Shown: positions 43,439-54,172 of the stretch, in pieces | Numbering within the stretch: the stretch's first letter is position 1 | Layout: every line of letters starts with the position of its first letter | Assembly: GCF_014205765.1 (NCBI RefSeq) | Contig: NZ_JACIIZ010000001.1 | Coordinates: 363,718 to 427,717, forward strand | Direction: 5' to 3' | Source: Nitrospirillum iridis | GTDB lineage: Bacteria; Pseudomonadota; Alphaproteobacteria; Azospirillales; Azospirillaceae | Length of the DNA stretch: 64,000 nucleotides | Translations under genes and position numbers: made by a program | The notes under the pieces: generated by a model | What the model was told of the DNA's origin: nothing | Databases searched by the model: none | The model's input: the letters and a program-made list of their open reading frames with translations, nothing else

Positions 43439-43864
43439 TCACCAGCTACCGGTATTGGGCATGGAGGCCCAGGGCTCCTTCGGGGGCAGGGCGTCGCCCG
43501 CCTGCAGCAGCTCGATGGAGATCTGATCGGGGGAGCGGACGAAGGCCATGTGCCCGTCGCGCGGTGGCCGGTTGATGGTCACGCCGGCGTCCATCAGCCG
43601 CTGACACGTGGCGTAGATGTCGTCCACGGCGAAGGCCAGGTGGCCGAAGTTACGGCCCCCGGTATAAACCTCCGGATCCCAGTTCCAGGTCAGCTCCACC
43701 TCCGCTTCCGGGCTGCCGGGGGCGGCCAGGTAGACCAGGGTGAAGCGACCCTTCTCATAGTCGCGCCGGCGCACCAGTTCCAGCCCCAGCTTGTTGACAT
43801 AGAAGTCCAGCGAGGCGTCCAGGTCGGTGACGCGGACCATGGTGTGAAGGTATTTCATCAGCAC
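43439..43864 (-). CDS. gloA: Lactoylglutathione lyase (glyoxalase I)
   Basis: A 141-residue VOC-fold enzyme that isomerises the methylglyoxal-glutathione hemithioacetal to S-lactoylglutathione. Conserved parts are [20 protein letters not shown], the metal ligands in the first half (H7-type and the E of EVELTWN), the second histidine in [14 protein letters not shown], and the C-terminal glutamate in QISIELLQ. Length is typical of bacterial nickel-type GloA. Start at 43864, or two codons later at 43858. Glyoxalase II is encoded about 16 kb away at 27642. Confidence 0.93.
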   Translation of the reverse strand: MLMKYLHTMVRVTDLDASLDFYVNKLGLELVRRRDYEKGRFTLVYLAAPGSPEAEVELTWNWDPEVYTGGRNFGHLAFAVDDIYATCQRLMDAGVTINRPPRDGHMAFVRSPDQISIELLQAGDALPPKEPWASMPNTGSW

Positions 43865-43917
43865 ATTCCCGGGTGGTGTCGTGTTCGGGCTCCGACCTTA
43901 TGCCCTTGGCGCCGAAG

Positions 43918-43945
43918 ACGAAAGCCCGCCGGATGACCGGCGGGC
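43918..43945 (-). terminator. Intrinsic terminator of the DUF2807 gene
   Basis: GCCCGCCGG (43924-43932) pairs perfectly with CCGGCGGGC (43937-43945) across ATGA. Read on the minus strand it is followed by TTTCGTC. It lies 53 bp after the stop of the gene ending at 43998. Confidence 0.8.
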
Positions 43946-43997
43946 CTTCTGAAGGCGGGGGCGGCCCCCGCGCCGCTTCCACCTTTCTTCCGGGGGC

Positions 43998-44825
43998 TCA
44001 GTGGCCGGGGTTGCGAACGTGCACCTGGCCGGAGCCGTGCTGGCTGATGGATTGGTTGGCGGCGACTCCATCCATGGTGAAGTCGCCCGAACCGGAGATG
44101 TCCACCGACAGCGGGTCGGCCTTGCCGGCATGGATGGTGACGTTGCCGCTGCCGTGGATTTCAGCCGAGACGGAGCCGTTGACCGAGGCCATGTCGACGT
44201 TGCCGGACCCGCTGATTTCCAGCGACACCTCGCCGGTGGTCTTGCCGGTGCGCACCTTGCCAGAGCCATTGATTTCCACCGACGTCGCCTTGGCGATGTC
44301 GCCCACAGCGATGTTGCCGCTGCCGGTCACGTCCAGGGACGCCGCCTGCACCCGGCCCACGGTGATGGAGCCGGAGTGCAGATCGTCCACCGCCAGGTCG
44401 GCGTTCAGGTCGCCCGCGGTCAAGTCACCGACGAAGTCGCTCACCGCCAGGCCAGTGCCGGCGGGCAAGGTGATCGTGACCGTCATGAAGTCCCGGTCGC
44501 TGTAATGCTCGTGGTGGCGATGTTCCTGTTCCACCTTGGCCTTGTCGCCTTCGGTATGGAAGGACAGGCGGTTCACCTGATCGTCGGTGCCATTGGCGGA
44601 GACGGTGATTTCCTTGGCCGAGGACGAGACCGTGATCTCGACATTGGCCACCAGACCCTCCAACTCCAGCGTGCGGCCGTGCAGGGTCTGCGGGCCGACG
44701 GTGGCGGCATGGGCCGGGGTGGCGGCCAGGGGGAGCGAGAACATGGCGATGAAGGCGGCGGCCAGTGGCGCCGTGGCCAGCGGAGCGACGGACAAGGTTG
44801 CCAGACGGTGGGGCAGGCGGAGCAT
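43998..44825 (-). CDS. Exported DUF2807 beta-repeat protein
   Basis: A 275-residue protein with a long signal peptide (about 1-41, ending ATPAHAA) and a repetitive all-beta domain of the DUF2807 (GIN, putative adhesin head) type. Repeats of about 20 residues carry a GSGN/GSGK turn: VTGSGNIAVGDI, INGSGKVRTGKT, ISGSGNVDMASV, IHGSGNVTIHAG and ISGSGDFTMDGV. They predict a right-handed beta-solenoid. A His-rich stretch (EQEHRHHEHYSDRD) precedes the repeats. The ATG at 44825 has GGGAGA upstream. It is a solitary gene with its own terminator. An extracellular or periplasmic surface role is likely, but the ligand is unknown. Confidence 0.82.
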   Translation of the reverse strand: MLRLPHRLATLSVAPLATAPLAAAFIAMFSLPLAATPAHAATVGPQTLHGRTLELEGLVANVEITVSSSAKEITVSANGTDDQVNRLSFHTEGDKAKVEQEHRHHEHYSDRDFMTVTITLPAGTGLAVSDFVGDLTAGDLNADLAVDDLHSGSITVGRVQAASLDVTGSGNIAVGDIAKATSVEINGSGKVRTGKTTGEVSLEISGSGNVDMASVNGSVSAEIHGSGNVTIHAGKADPLSVDISGSGDFTMDGVAANQSISQHGSGQVHVRNPGH

Positions 44826-44995
44826 GGGCGGGGGTCTCCCTGACGATGAGGCGGGGACCGACGCTGACGACGGTCCGGGAAGCTCCGGTCCGTTGACGCC
44901 GGACCGGTTGCCGCCGCTATCGCAAGGGATGTGCCAGTTCCAAGGGCCGCGGAAACCCTGGACCGGGCCCTGAGGCATCCAACAGCGTCCGCGAT

Positions 44996-49026
<4,031 letters not shown>

Positions 49027-49057
49027 CCGGTTTGCGAGCCTTCAGACGGAACTGTCA

Positions 49058-49101
49058 GACAAGAAGGGCCCCGGACTGGTCTGTCACCGATCCGGAGCCC
49101 C
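49058..49101 (-). terminator. Terminator after bamD
   Basis: GGGCCCCGGA (49066-49075) pairs with TCCGGAGCCC (49091-49100) with one mismatch. On the minus strand the stem is followed by TTCTTGTCT. It lies 27 bp after the bamD stop and would reduce read-through into recN. Confidence 0.6.
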
Positions 49102-49127
49102 GCTGTCGGGATAGGATTTTCTAGGGC

Positions 49128-50123
49128 TTAATCACCGAAAAGCCAACCCAAGAAGCCACGGTCCTTGCCTTCCTGGCGCGGCTTCTCGGCTTTCTGGTCC
49201 GCCGGCTTCTGGTCGGCGGGCTTGGCGCCGGTGGGCTGGCCGTCGGCGGGCGTGGTCGGGGCTCCGGTGGCGGTCCCGGGGGCGGGTGCTGCCGCGTCGG
49301 CCGGGGCCTTGGCGGACAGGTTCACCGGAATGACGCGCGGCTTGGGCGCGTCCTTCATCAGGTCGTAGGTGTTCTGGTACCAGTCGCTGCCCGGGTAGTT
49401 GTAACCCAGCACGGCGGCGGCCTTGCGCGCCTCTTCCAGCATGCCCAGCGACAGATAGACCTCCACCAGGCGGTGCAGGGCCTCGGGCGTATGGCTGGTG
49501 CTCTGATACTGGTCCACCACCTGGCGGAAGCGCTTCATGGCCGCCAGGTTCAGGCCCACGCTCTGGTAATAGCGGCCGATGTCCATTTCCTTGCCCGCCA
49601 GATGGTCGCGGGTCAGGTCGATCTTCAGCTTGGCGTCACGGGCGTAGGGGCTGGCGGGGAAGCGGCGGATGACCTCTTCCAGGGCCTTCAGCGACTGCAC
49701 CGTCGGGGTCTGGTCGCGCCGCACGTCGGAGATCTGCTCATAATAGCAGAGGCCCTTCAGATAATAGGCGTAGGCGACGTTGGGGTTGCCGGGGTGCAGG
49801 CTGATGAAGCGGTCCAGCGAACCGACGGCCTCATCATACTTGTTGGCCTGGTAATAGGCGTAGGCGGCCATCAGCTCGGCGCGCATGGCCCAGGTGGAGT
49901 AGGGGTGCTGCTGCTCCACGGCGCCAAACAGCAGGGCCGCTTTCTGGTATTCGCCGCGATCGATGGCGTTGCCAGCCTCGGAGTAGATCTGCTCCACCGG
50001 GCGTTCGATGTAAGGCGCTTCCTTCTCATCGCTGGAGCAAGCCGCTACCGCGACAAGCGCGAGCGGGGCCAGGATGCGGAGGCGGCGGGGCGACAAGGCA
50101 ATGCGGGGGAAGGACAAGGGCAT
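49128..50123 (-). CDS. bamD: Outer membrane assembly lipoprotein BamD
   Basis: A 331-residue lipoprotein of the BAM complex, which inserts beta-barrel proteins into the outer membrane. The lipobox is VAVAAC, with the lipidated cysteine C29 after a basic N-terminus (SPRRLRILAPLALVA). Five TPR units follow, with YIERPVEQIYSEAGNAIDRG, HPYSTWAMRAELMAAYAYYQ and FPASPYARDAKLKIDLTRDH matching the family. The C-terminal 75 residues are a Pro/Ala/Lys-rich extension ending FLGWLFGD, longer than in E. coli. The ATG at 50123 gives the proper signal. In other alphaproteobacteria the gene normally follows lpxC closely; here about 2.6 kb separates them. Confidence 0.94.
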   Translation of the reverse strand: MPLSFPRIALSPRRLRILAPLALVAVAACSSDEKEAPYIERPVEQIYSEAGNAIDRGEYQKAALLFGAVEQQHPYSTWAMRAELMAAYAYYQANKYDEAVGSLDRFISLHPGNPNVAYAYYLKGLCYYEQISDVRRDQTPTVQSLKALEEVIRRFPASPYARDAKLKIDLTRDHLAGKEMDIGRYYQSVGLNLAAMKRFRQVVDQYQSTSHTPEALHRLVEVYLSLGMLEEARKAAAVLGYNYPGSDWYQNTYDLMKDAPKPRVIPVNLSAKAPADAAAPAPGTATGAPTTPADGQPTGAKPADQKPADQKAEKPRQEGKDRGFLGWLFGD

Positions 50124-50408
50124 CTTCTCGGGGCGGAATAGGCGGCGGGATGCGCGACGGCGTGTTATAGCACGGTCATGCCGCCCATCGCCAAGCGGCA
50201 CATTGTCGATCAAACAGCGAAATATTTTGAAATGCGGTACCATGGGGCGATCAGTGCCCCCGTGTCCCCACCCTACACGGGGGGATAGGGTGCGGCCTGG
50301 CGGGGCATTTTTGCATCGACAGGCGACCGCGTTCGGGGTGGATGTGCCATAGGCTGACCGCTAGCTTGGGACGCCCCCTGCGACAGAACGCTTATCAACC
50401 CCATCGCC

Positions 50409-51329
50409 ATGCTCGACAAGACGGCCAAGCCCAATATCACCGAATTCAGCTTCACGCATCCGGCGTTGTGCTTGCCCAATTCCTTTTTCACGCTCAGCCA
50501 TGGCGAGGCCGTGTTGCAGATCGACCTGGGTGACGCGCGGGGCGCCATCCCCTTGCGCCAGGTGTCGCAGATGTTCTCCGTCCCCCCGGACAGCGGCGAT
50601 GGGCAGTTGTTGGGGATGATCGCGCAGAGCCTGAAGTTCGTGCGCATCATCAGGAATGGTGACCGCATCCCGTCTGAAATCCTGGACGGCACGGCGTCAT
50701 GGTCCATCGAGTCCCGCCATCGCGACATGGCATTCCTCAAGATCGGCGGTTCCTTGCTGAAGGCCATCGCCGGCGCGCGTGGCGACGCCTCCTCCCTGGA
50801 TGAAAGCGAGGACGCCAAGCGCCGCATGCGCGAACAGGCGGCGGAGATCGCGGCCATCGTGGGGCTGCCGACCGAGCGCAAGCATGAGGTGGTGGACCGC
50901 GTCGAGATGCTGGCCAACGAGCTGGCCTTCCTTGAGGCGCTGCGGGAGTACTTCAAGCCGGTGTTCGATATCGGCCGCAAGCTGCGGGAAATGCAGAAAC
51001 TGGCGCGGGGCGATCGGGAACTGGATCATCAGCTCCGCCGCATCCAGTCCCTGCTGAAGGTGCCGGTGGACAAGTACCGCAGCTGGTTCGATGAGGTGGA
51101 GGCGGGAACGGGCGAGGCGGTGGCCGCCCTGAAGCAGTTCGACGGCACCGTGGCCATGCTGCGCCGGCACCGCGACGCCCTGCATTTCGAGACCATGGCC
51201 TGGGAGGACATTCCCCAGCGGTGGAAATCCCTCGACCCGGCCAAGGATGAGGCGATGTTCGAGGTCAGCCGCCTCTATCGCTTCCTGGCGTCGCGTTACC
51301 TCGACACCAAGGTCTGGTTCGGCGGCTGA
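50409..51329 (+). CDS. 306-residue protein of unknown function
   Basis: I do not recognise a family. The protein has no signal peptide and no membrane helix. Residues about 1-110 look like a mixed alpha/beta domain (LCLPNSFFTLSHGEAVLQID, FVRIIRNGDRIPSEILDGTA). Residues about 120-250 are strongly helical and charged, with likely coiled-coil character (EDAKRRMREQAAEIAAIVGL, REYFKPVFDIGRKLREMQKL). The C-terminus ends FLASRYLDTKVWFGG. The first half (ILDGTASWSIESRHRDMAFL) suggests a sensing domain, but that is only an impression. It lies on the plus strand inside the otherwise minus-strand lpxC-bamD region, 28 bp before the enhancer-like palindrome of the micropeptide cassettes, and may belong to that system. 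Confidence 0.75.
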   Translation: MLDKTAKPNITEFSFTHPALCLPNSFFTLSHGEAVLQIDLGDARGAIPLRQVSQMFSVPPDSGDGQLLGMIAQSLKFVRIIRNGDRIPSEILDGTASWSIESRHRDMAFLKIGGSLLKAIAGARGDASSLDESEDAKRRMREQAAEIAAIVGLPTERKHEVVDRVEMLANELAFLEALREYFKPVFDIGRKLREMQKLARGDRELDHQLRRIQSLLKVPVDKYRSWFDEVEAGTGEAVAALKQFDGTVAMLRRHRDALHFETMAWEDIPQRWKSLDPAKDEAMFEVSRLYRFLASRYLDTKVWFGG

Positions 51330-51356
51330 TCCGCGCCGATCGCCTATGAACGGGGT

Positions 51357-51378
51357 CACTGTCCGTAAACGGACAGTG
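51357..51378 (+). promoter_or_regulatory. Enhancer-like palindrome 1 (TGT-N10-ACA)
   Basis: The core CTGTCCGTAAACGGACAG extends to a perfect 10-bp inverted repeat around AA. It has the TGT-N10-ACA form known for NifA-type upstream activator sites. Its centre is 155.5 bp from the GC of the sigma-54 promoter downstream, an arrangement typical of bacterial enhancer-binding proteins. Confidence 0.75.
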
Positions 51379-51508
51379 GGCGATGTCGAACGCCCAAGCG
51401 GTCGCCATATTCGCCAATTGTGGTGGATCGGGTCATTTAGTGGCGTGATTTCGTCAACGACTCATGAGCCCGTGACGGGGACCGGTCGATTTCCGCGGCT
51501 TTGGGCGG

Positions 51509-51525
51509 TTGGCACACCCCTTGCT
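51509..51525 (+). promoter_or_regulatory. Sigma-54 promoter 1
   Basis: TTGGCACACCCCTTGCT carries the -24 GG (51511-51512) and -12 GC (51523-51524) with exactly 10 bases between them, matching the RpoN consensus TGGCAC-N5-TTGCW. Transcription should start near 51535 and give a leader of about 34 bases to the first micropeptide gene. Confidence 0.85.
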
Positions 51526-51568
51526 GATAGGGGGCACGACAACCAACCACCTTCCGATGGAGATGCGA

Positions 51569-51706
51569 ATGACCGCCTACACCGCCGCCCCCCGTACCGC
51601 TTCCTTCCGTTTCTTCAAGGGCTTGCCCAGCACCGACACGGTTGAGGCCTGTGCCATGGTGGCCGTCGCCCTGCTGATCGCGATCAGCATCGGCGCCATG
51701 TTCTAA
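51569..51706 (+). CDS. Micropeptide A1, 45-residue single-span membrane protein
   Basis: A 45-residue peptide starting at ATG 51569, with GGAG seven to eight bases upstream. The N-terminal half is basic and polar (MTAYTAAPRTASFRFFKGLP). The C-terminal half is a transmembrane helix beginning at a conserved Val-Glu (VEACAMVAVALLIAISIG) and running to the last residue. It is the clear paralogue of the peptide encoded at 52268: the first 20 residues share TASFRFFK and the same length. It shares the VE-x3-M-x2-VA core with the peptides at 51776 and 52489. No family is recognised. It is the first gene behind a sigma-54 promoter, so it is probably made only when an enhancer-binding activator is on. 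Confidence 0.82.
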   Translation: MTAYTAAPRTASFRFFKGLPSTDTVEACAMVAVALLIAISIGAMF

Positions 51707-51775
51707 AGTCGCGCCCTGCGCGCCCAAGACCACCGCCCGACCAACGATCCATTTCAGAAACCAGGGACAGCAACC

Positions 51776-51904
51776 ATGACCACCGTAACCGCCACCCGGA
51801 CCACGACCCCCAACCTGTTGGCCCGCGTCACCGCCTTGGTCGAGACCGCCGGCATGCTGGGTGTCGCCGCCGTCGTGGCCCTGTGCATCAACGCCATGCT
51901 GTGA
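51776..51904 (+). CDS. Micropeptide B1, 42-residue single-span membrane protein
   Basis: A 42-residue peptide from ATG 51776, with CAGGGACAG upstream. A Thr-rich N-terminus (MTTVTATRTTTPNLLARVTA) precedes a hydrophobic helix with VETAGMLGVAAVVALC and the C-terminal NAML. The helix is nearly identical to that of the peptide at 52489 (VETAGMLSVAAIVALC) and similar to both 45-residue peptides. It follows micropeptide A1 by 69 bp, and that spacer is itself partly conserved in the second cassette, so the A-B pair is a unit. A hairpin terminator lies 67 bp downstream. Function unknown; a membrane-stress peptide, a small regulator of a membrane complex or a toxin-like peptide are all open. Confidence 0.8.
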   Translation: MTTVTATRTTTPNLLARVTALVETAGMLGVAAVVALCINAML

Positions 51905-51971
51905 GGATGTCCGAAGACGGCGCGCGCCCGGCCCGGAACCGGCGCGCTGATCAGCCCTCCGGCGCAACGGA

Positions 51972-52012
51972 AAAGGCCTTCCCCCCATCTGGGCGGAAGG
52001 CCTTTCGCTTTT
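51972..52012 (+). terminator. Terminator of micropeptide cassette 1
   Basis: AAAGGCCTTCC (51972-51982) pairs perfectly with GGAAGGCCTTT (51995-52005), an inner CCC/GGG can extend the stem, and CGCTTTTCC follows. Its sequence is related to the terminator of cassette 2. Confidence 0.82.
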
Positions 52013-52058
52013 CCAGCCTGCGGTGCGTGATGCCGGGCGTCCGGGAATGGACGGCTGG

Positions 52059-52076
52059 CTGTTCAAAAACGAACAG
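52059..52076 (+). promoter_or_regulatory. Enhancer-like palindrome 2 (TGT-N10-ACA)
   Basis: CTGTTCAAAAACGAACAG is a 6-bp inverted repeat with the TGT-N10-ACA form. It matches the first palindrome at 14 of 18 positions and lies 154.5 bp from the GC of sigma-54 promoter 2, one base different from cassette 1. Confidence 0.72.
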
Positions 52077-52098
52077 TGTCCGGAAGCGCACGAACAAG

Positions 52099-52137
52099 AA
52101 TCGCCAGTTTTTATACTGAATGACAAAAATGGCGATT
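52099..52137. repeat. Imperfect inverted repeat between enhancer and promoter 2
   Basis: AATCGCCAGTTTTT (52099-52112) is complementary to AAAAATGGCGATT (52125-52137) apart from one extra base. It is AT-rich and sits where DNA bending between an enhancer and a sigma-54 promoter is usual. No equivalent perfect repeat is seen in cassette 1. Confidence 0.55.
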
Positions 52138-52207
52138 TCATGGTGCGAGGAGCATGTGCGGGCAGATGGCTTCGGTTGGAACCCCAGGATTTCCGCCGTT
52201 TCAGCGG

Positions 52208-52224
52208 TTGGCACGGGCCTTGCT
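52208..52224 (+). promoter_or_regulatory. Sigma-54 promoter 2
   Basis: TTGGCACGGGCCTTGCT is a near-perfect match to the RpoN consensus, with GG at 52210-52211 and GC at 52222-52223, 10 bases between. The flanks (GCGG before, GATA after) are also shared with promoter 1. Confidence 0.9.
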
Positions 52225-52267
52225 GATAAGGGGGCAACACCGACCAATCATCCTGACGGAGATGAAA

Positions 52268-52405
52268 ATGACCGCCTTCGCCGCTTCCACTCGCACCGCG
52301 TCGTTCCGCTTTTTCAAGCTGTTGCCGTCCATCGCCGCCGTCGAAACGGGGGCCATGCTGGCTGTGGCCCTGCTGATCGCCGCCAGCGTCAACGCCATGC
52401 TGTGA
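52268..52405 (+). CDS. Micropeptide A2, 45-residue single-span membrane protein
   Basis: A 45-residue peptide from ATG 52268, with GGAG eight bases upstream in the same context as A1 (GGAGATG-AAA-ATGACCGCC against GGAGATG-CGA-ATGACCGCC). The sequence begins MTAFAASTRTASFRFFKLLP and ends in a helix with VETGAMLAVALLIAASV and the terminal NAML. It matches A1 at about two thirds of positions, including TASFRFFK and MxxVALLIA. The terminal NAML is shared with the B peptides. It is the first gene of the second cassette, behind sigma-54 promoter 2. Longer in-frame starts upstream overlap the promoter and are not credible. Confidence 0.82.
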   Translation: MTAFAASTRTASFRFFKLLPSIAAVETGAMLAVALLIAASVNAML

Positions 52406-52488
52406 CCCTCCCGCGAACCGACCCGCGCATCCAATCCACCGACCATCGCCTGACCAGCGATCATCCAATCCGACCAAGGGGAACCATC

Positions 52489-52614
52489 ATGACCACCGCC
52501 ACCCAGACCGCCATGTCCTTCAGCTTCACCGCCCGTCTTTCGGCCCTGGTCGAGACGGCTGGCATGTTGTCCGTCGCCGCCATCGTGGCACTGTGCCTGA
52601 ACGCCATGCTGTGA
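52489..52614 (+). CDS. Micropeptide B2, 41-residue single-span membrane protein
   Basis: A 41-residue peptide from ATG 52489, with AAGGGGAA seven bases upstream. MTTATQTAMSFSFTARLSAL is followed by the helix with VETAGMLSVAAIVALC and the terminal NAML. It differs from B1 at only three positions over the last 21 residues, while the N-terminal parts diverge more. That points to selection on the transmembrane segment. It follows A2 by 83 bp and is followed by a strong terminator, completing the duplicated A-B arrangement. Confidence 0.8.
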   Translation: MTTATQTAMSFSFTARLSALVETAGMLSVAAIVALCLNAML

Positions 52615-52663
52615 GGTGCCGGCCCTGCCGGACAAGTCCGCCGGACGCCACGCCCGGAGACGG

Positions 52664-52705
52664 AAAAGGCCTTCTTCCCGGATGGGGAAGAAGGCCTTTT
52701 CGTTT
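52664..52705. terminator. Bidirectional terminator of cassette 2 and lpxC
   Basis: AAAAGGCCTTCTTCCC (52664-52679) pairs perfectly over 16 bp with GGGAAGAAGGCCTTTT (52685-52700). The A4 and T4 ends let it work for both the micropeptide cassette (+) and the convergent lpxC (-). Confidence 0.9.
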
Positions 52706-52787
52706 GAGGCTCAGTTATTCGTGTTGTGTTCGGTCTTTTGTGCTTGTTGGCCGGACGGATGCGGCGGTGTTGGGTCAATAAGATGCC

Positions 52788-53747
52788 TCAGGCGGTGGCG
52801 ACCAACCGGGGCCGTCCCCAAGCCTGGGGGACGAAGGCGGCGTCCACTTCCTCGACAATCTCATAGGCGGAGGGGTCGGCGAACAGGGCGTGCAGCAGCT
52901 TGTTGTTGAGGGCGTGGCCGGAGCGGATGCCCGAGTAGTGGCCGACGATGGCGAGGCCCGCCATGTACAGGTCGCCCACGGCGTCCAGGATCTTGTGGCG
53001 CACGAATTCGTCGTCGAAGCGCAGGCCGCCCTCGTTCAGGACACGGTCGCCGTCGATGACGATGGCGTTATCCATGGAACCGCCGCGCGCCAGGCCGGCC
53101 CGGCGCAGCATGTCCACTTCCTGCAGGAAACCGAAGGTGCGGGCCTCGGCCACCTCATCCTTGAAGCTGTCGGCTTCCAGGCGGACGAAACCTTCCTGGC
53201 GGCGCACGGCGGCGCTGGCGAAGTCGATCTCGAAGGCGAAGCTGGAGCCCGACGACGGCGTCAGGGTGGCGACCTTCTCGCCCTCCACCACCGACACGGG
53301 ACGCAGCACCCGGATGACCCGGCGGGCGGCGTCCTGCTGGGCGATGCCGGCGCATTCGATCAGGAACACGAAGGGGGCGGCGCTCCCGTCCATGATGGGA
53401 ACCTCGGCACCGTCCAGGTCGATGAACAGGTTGTCGATGCCGCAACCGCGCAGCGCCGACATCACATGTTCCACCGTCCCCACCGTGGCGCCGGTGGCGT
53501 TGGACACCACCGTGCACAGCCGGGTGTCAACCACCGCGTCCCAGCGGGCCGGAACGGCCGCCTGGGCCTCCGTGGCCCCACCGCGCAGCAGATCCAGCCG
53601 CCGGAAGATGATGCCGCTGTTCACCGGGGCCGGGCGCATCGTCATGGCAACGGGCAGGCCGGAATGCAGGCCGACACCGGTGCAATTGATGGGGGCCTTC
53701 AGCGTCTGCTGGCGGGCGGCGGTGGTGGGTTCACGATCGGCGTACAC
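52788..53747 (-). CDS. lpxC: UDP-3-O-acyl-N-acetylglucosamine deacetylase
   Basis: A 319-residue zinc deacetylase catalysing the committed step of lipid A synthesis. Landmarks are [20 protein letters not shown], the first zinc histidine in [11 protein letters not shown], the second in [15 protein letters not shown] with its Asp, and the catalytic histidine region [20 protein letters not shown]. The start is a GTG at 53747, with AAGGAAG about 9 bases upstream; no better ATG exists before the first conserved motif. It lies between ftsZ (480 bp upstream) and the plus-strand micropeptide cassettes. Confidence 0.96.
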   Translation of the reverse strand: MYADREPTTAARQQTLKAPINCTGVGLHSGLPVAMTMRPAPVNSGIIFRRLDLLRGGATEAQAAVPARWDAVVDTRLCTVVSNATGATVGTVEHVMSALRGCGIDNLFIDLDGAEVPIMDGSAAPFVFLIECAGIAQQDAARRVIRVLRPVSVVEGEKVATLTPSSGSSFAFEIDFASAAVRRQEGFVRLEADSFKDEVAEARTFGFLQEVDMLRRAGLARGGSMDNAIVIDGDRVLNEGGLRFDDEFVRHKILDAVGDLYMAGLAIVGHYSGIRSGHALNNKLLHALFADPSAYEIVEEVDAAFVPQAWGRPRLVATA

Positions 53748-54063
53748 GGGTCCAACTTCCTTATTCTGCCGTGATACGGTCAGGCGCGGGCCCTTCCTGC
53801 ATCACGTGCGCCCCAGGGGTGGGCCACCTGGGGACTTTGGGTTCGGACGGGGCGGGTGTCGGGGAAGCGGTCTTTGACGACCACAGGCCTTGCCATCCAC
53901 GTCCGGCGACCGGTTCGGCTTGCGGTCAATTTTGACCCTGCCGCCTTGTCGCCTCGGTTCCGACCTCCGTCCCGGGATGTCAACCGCGTGTTGCGGTGCA
54001 TCCAAAGCCAAACGTCATGCTGCCTAAGTAACAAGTGGACGCCCAGCCTTCAAATCACTCTTT

Positions 54064-54079
54064 GTTACGGAATGTTACG
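54064..54079. promoter_or_regulatory. Direct repeat GTTACG at 10-bp phasing
   Basis: GTTACGGAATGTTACG places two identical hexamers one helical turn apart in a locally AT-rich part of the ftsZ-lpxC gap. Tandem half-sites of this kind suit response-regulator binding. No promoter could be placed with confidence beside it. Confidence 0.35.
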
Positions 54080-54133
54080 TCACGCTATGCGTATCTACTT
54101 GAGCACAAATGCAATTTCGCCTTGATGCCGCCG

Positions 54134-54172
54134 CAAATGAAAAGGGCCGCTTTCCTGCGGGAAGCGGCCCTT
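54134..54172 (-). terminator. Terminator of ftsZ
   Basis: AAGGGCCGCTT (54142-54152) pairs perfectly with AAGCGGCCCTT (54162-54172). Read on the minus strand the stem is followed by TTCATTTG, and it starts 54 bp after the ftsZ stop. It marks the end of the ddl-ftsQAZ transcript. Confidence 0.85.

Larger units (their letters stand above)
51905..52267. other. Inter-cassette control region
   Basis: No gene is supported between micropeptide B1 and A2. The stretch holds the terminator of cassette 1, the second enhancer-like palindrome (52059-52076), a hairpin-forming repeat (52099-52137) and the second sigma-54 promoter (52208-52224). Confidence 0.75.

Noticed and set aside
50297-50315. Possible third sigma-54 promoter (CTGGCGGGGC then TTGCA) upstream of the 306-residue gene
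   Set aside because: The GG-to-GC spacing is 12 bases instead of the required 10, so it does not meet the RpoN rule.
52154-52267. Longer start for micropeptide A2
   Set aside because: The upstream codons include the sigma-54 promoter and its start site, so they cannot be on the mRNA from that promoter.
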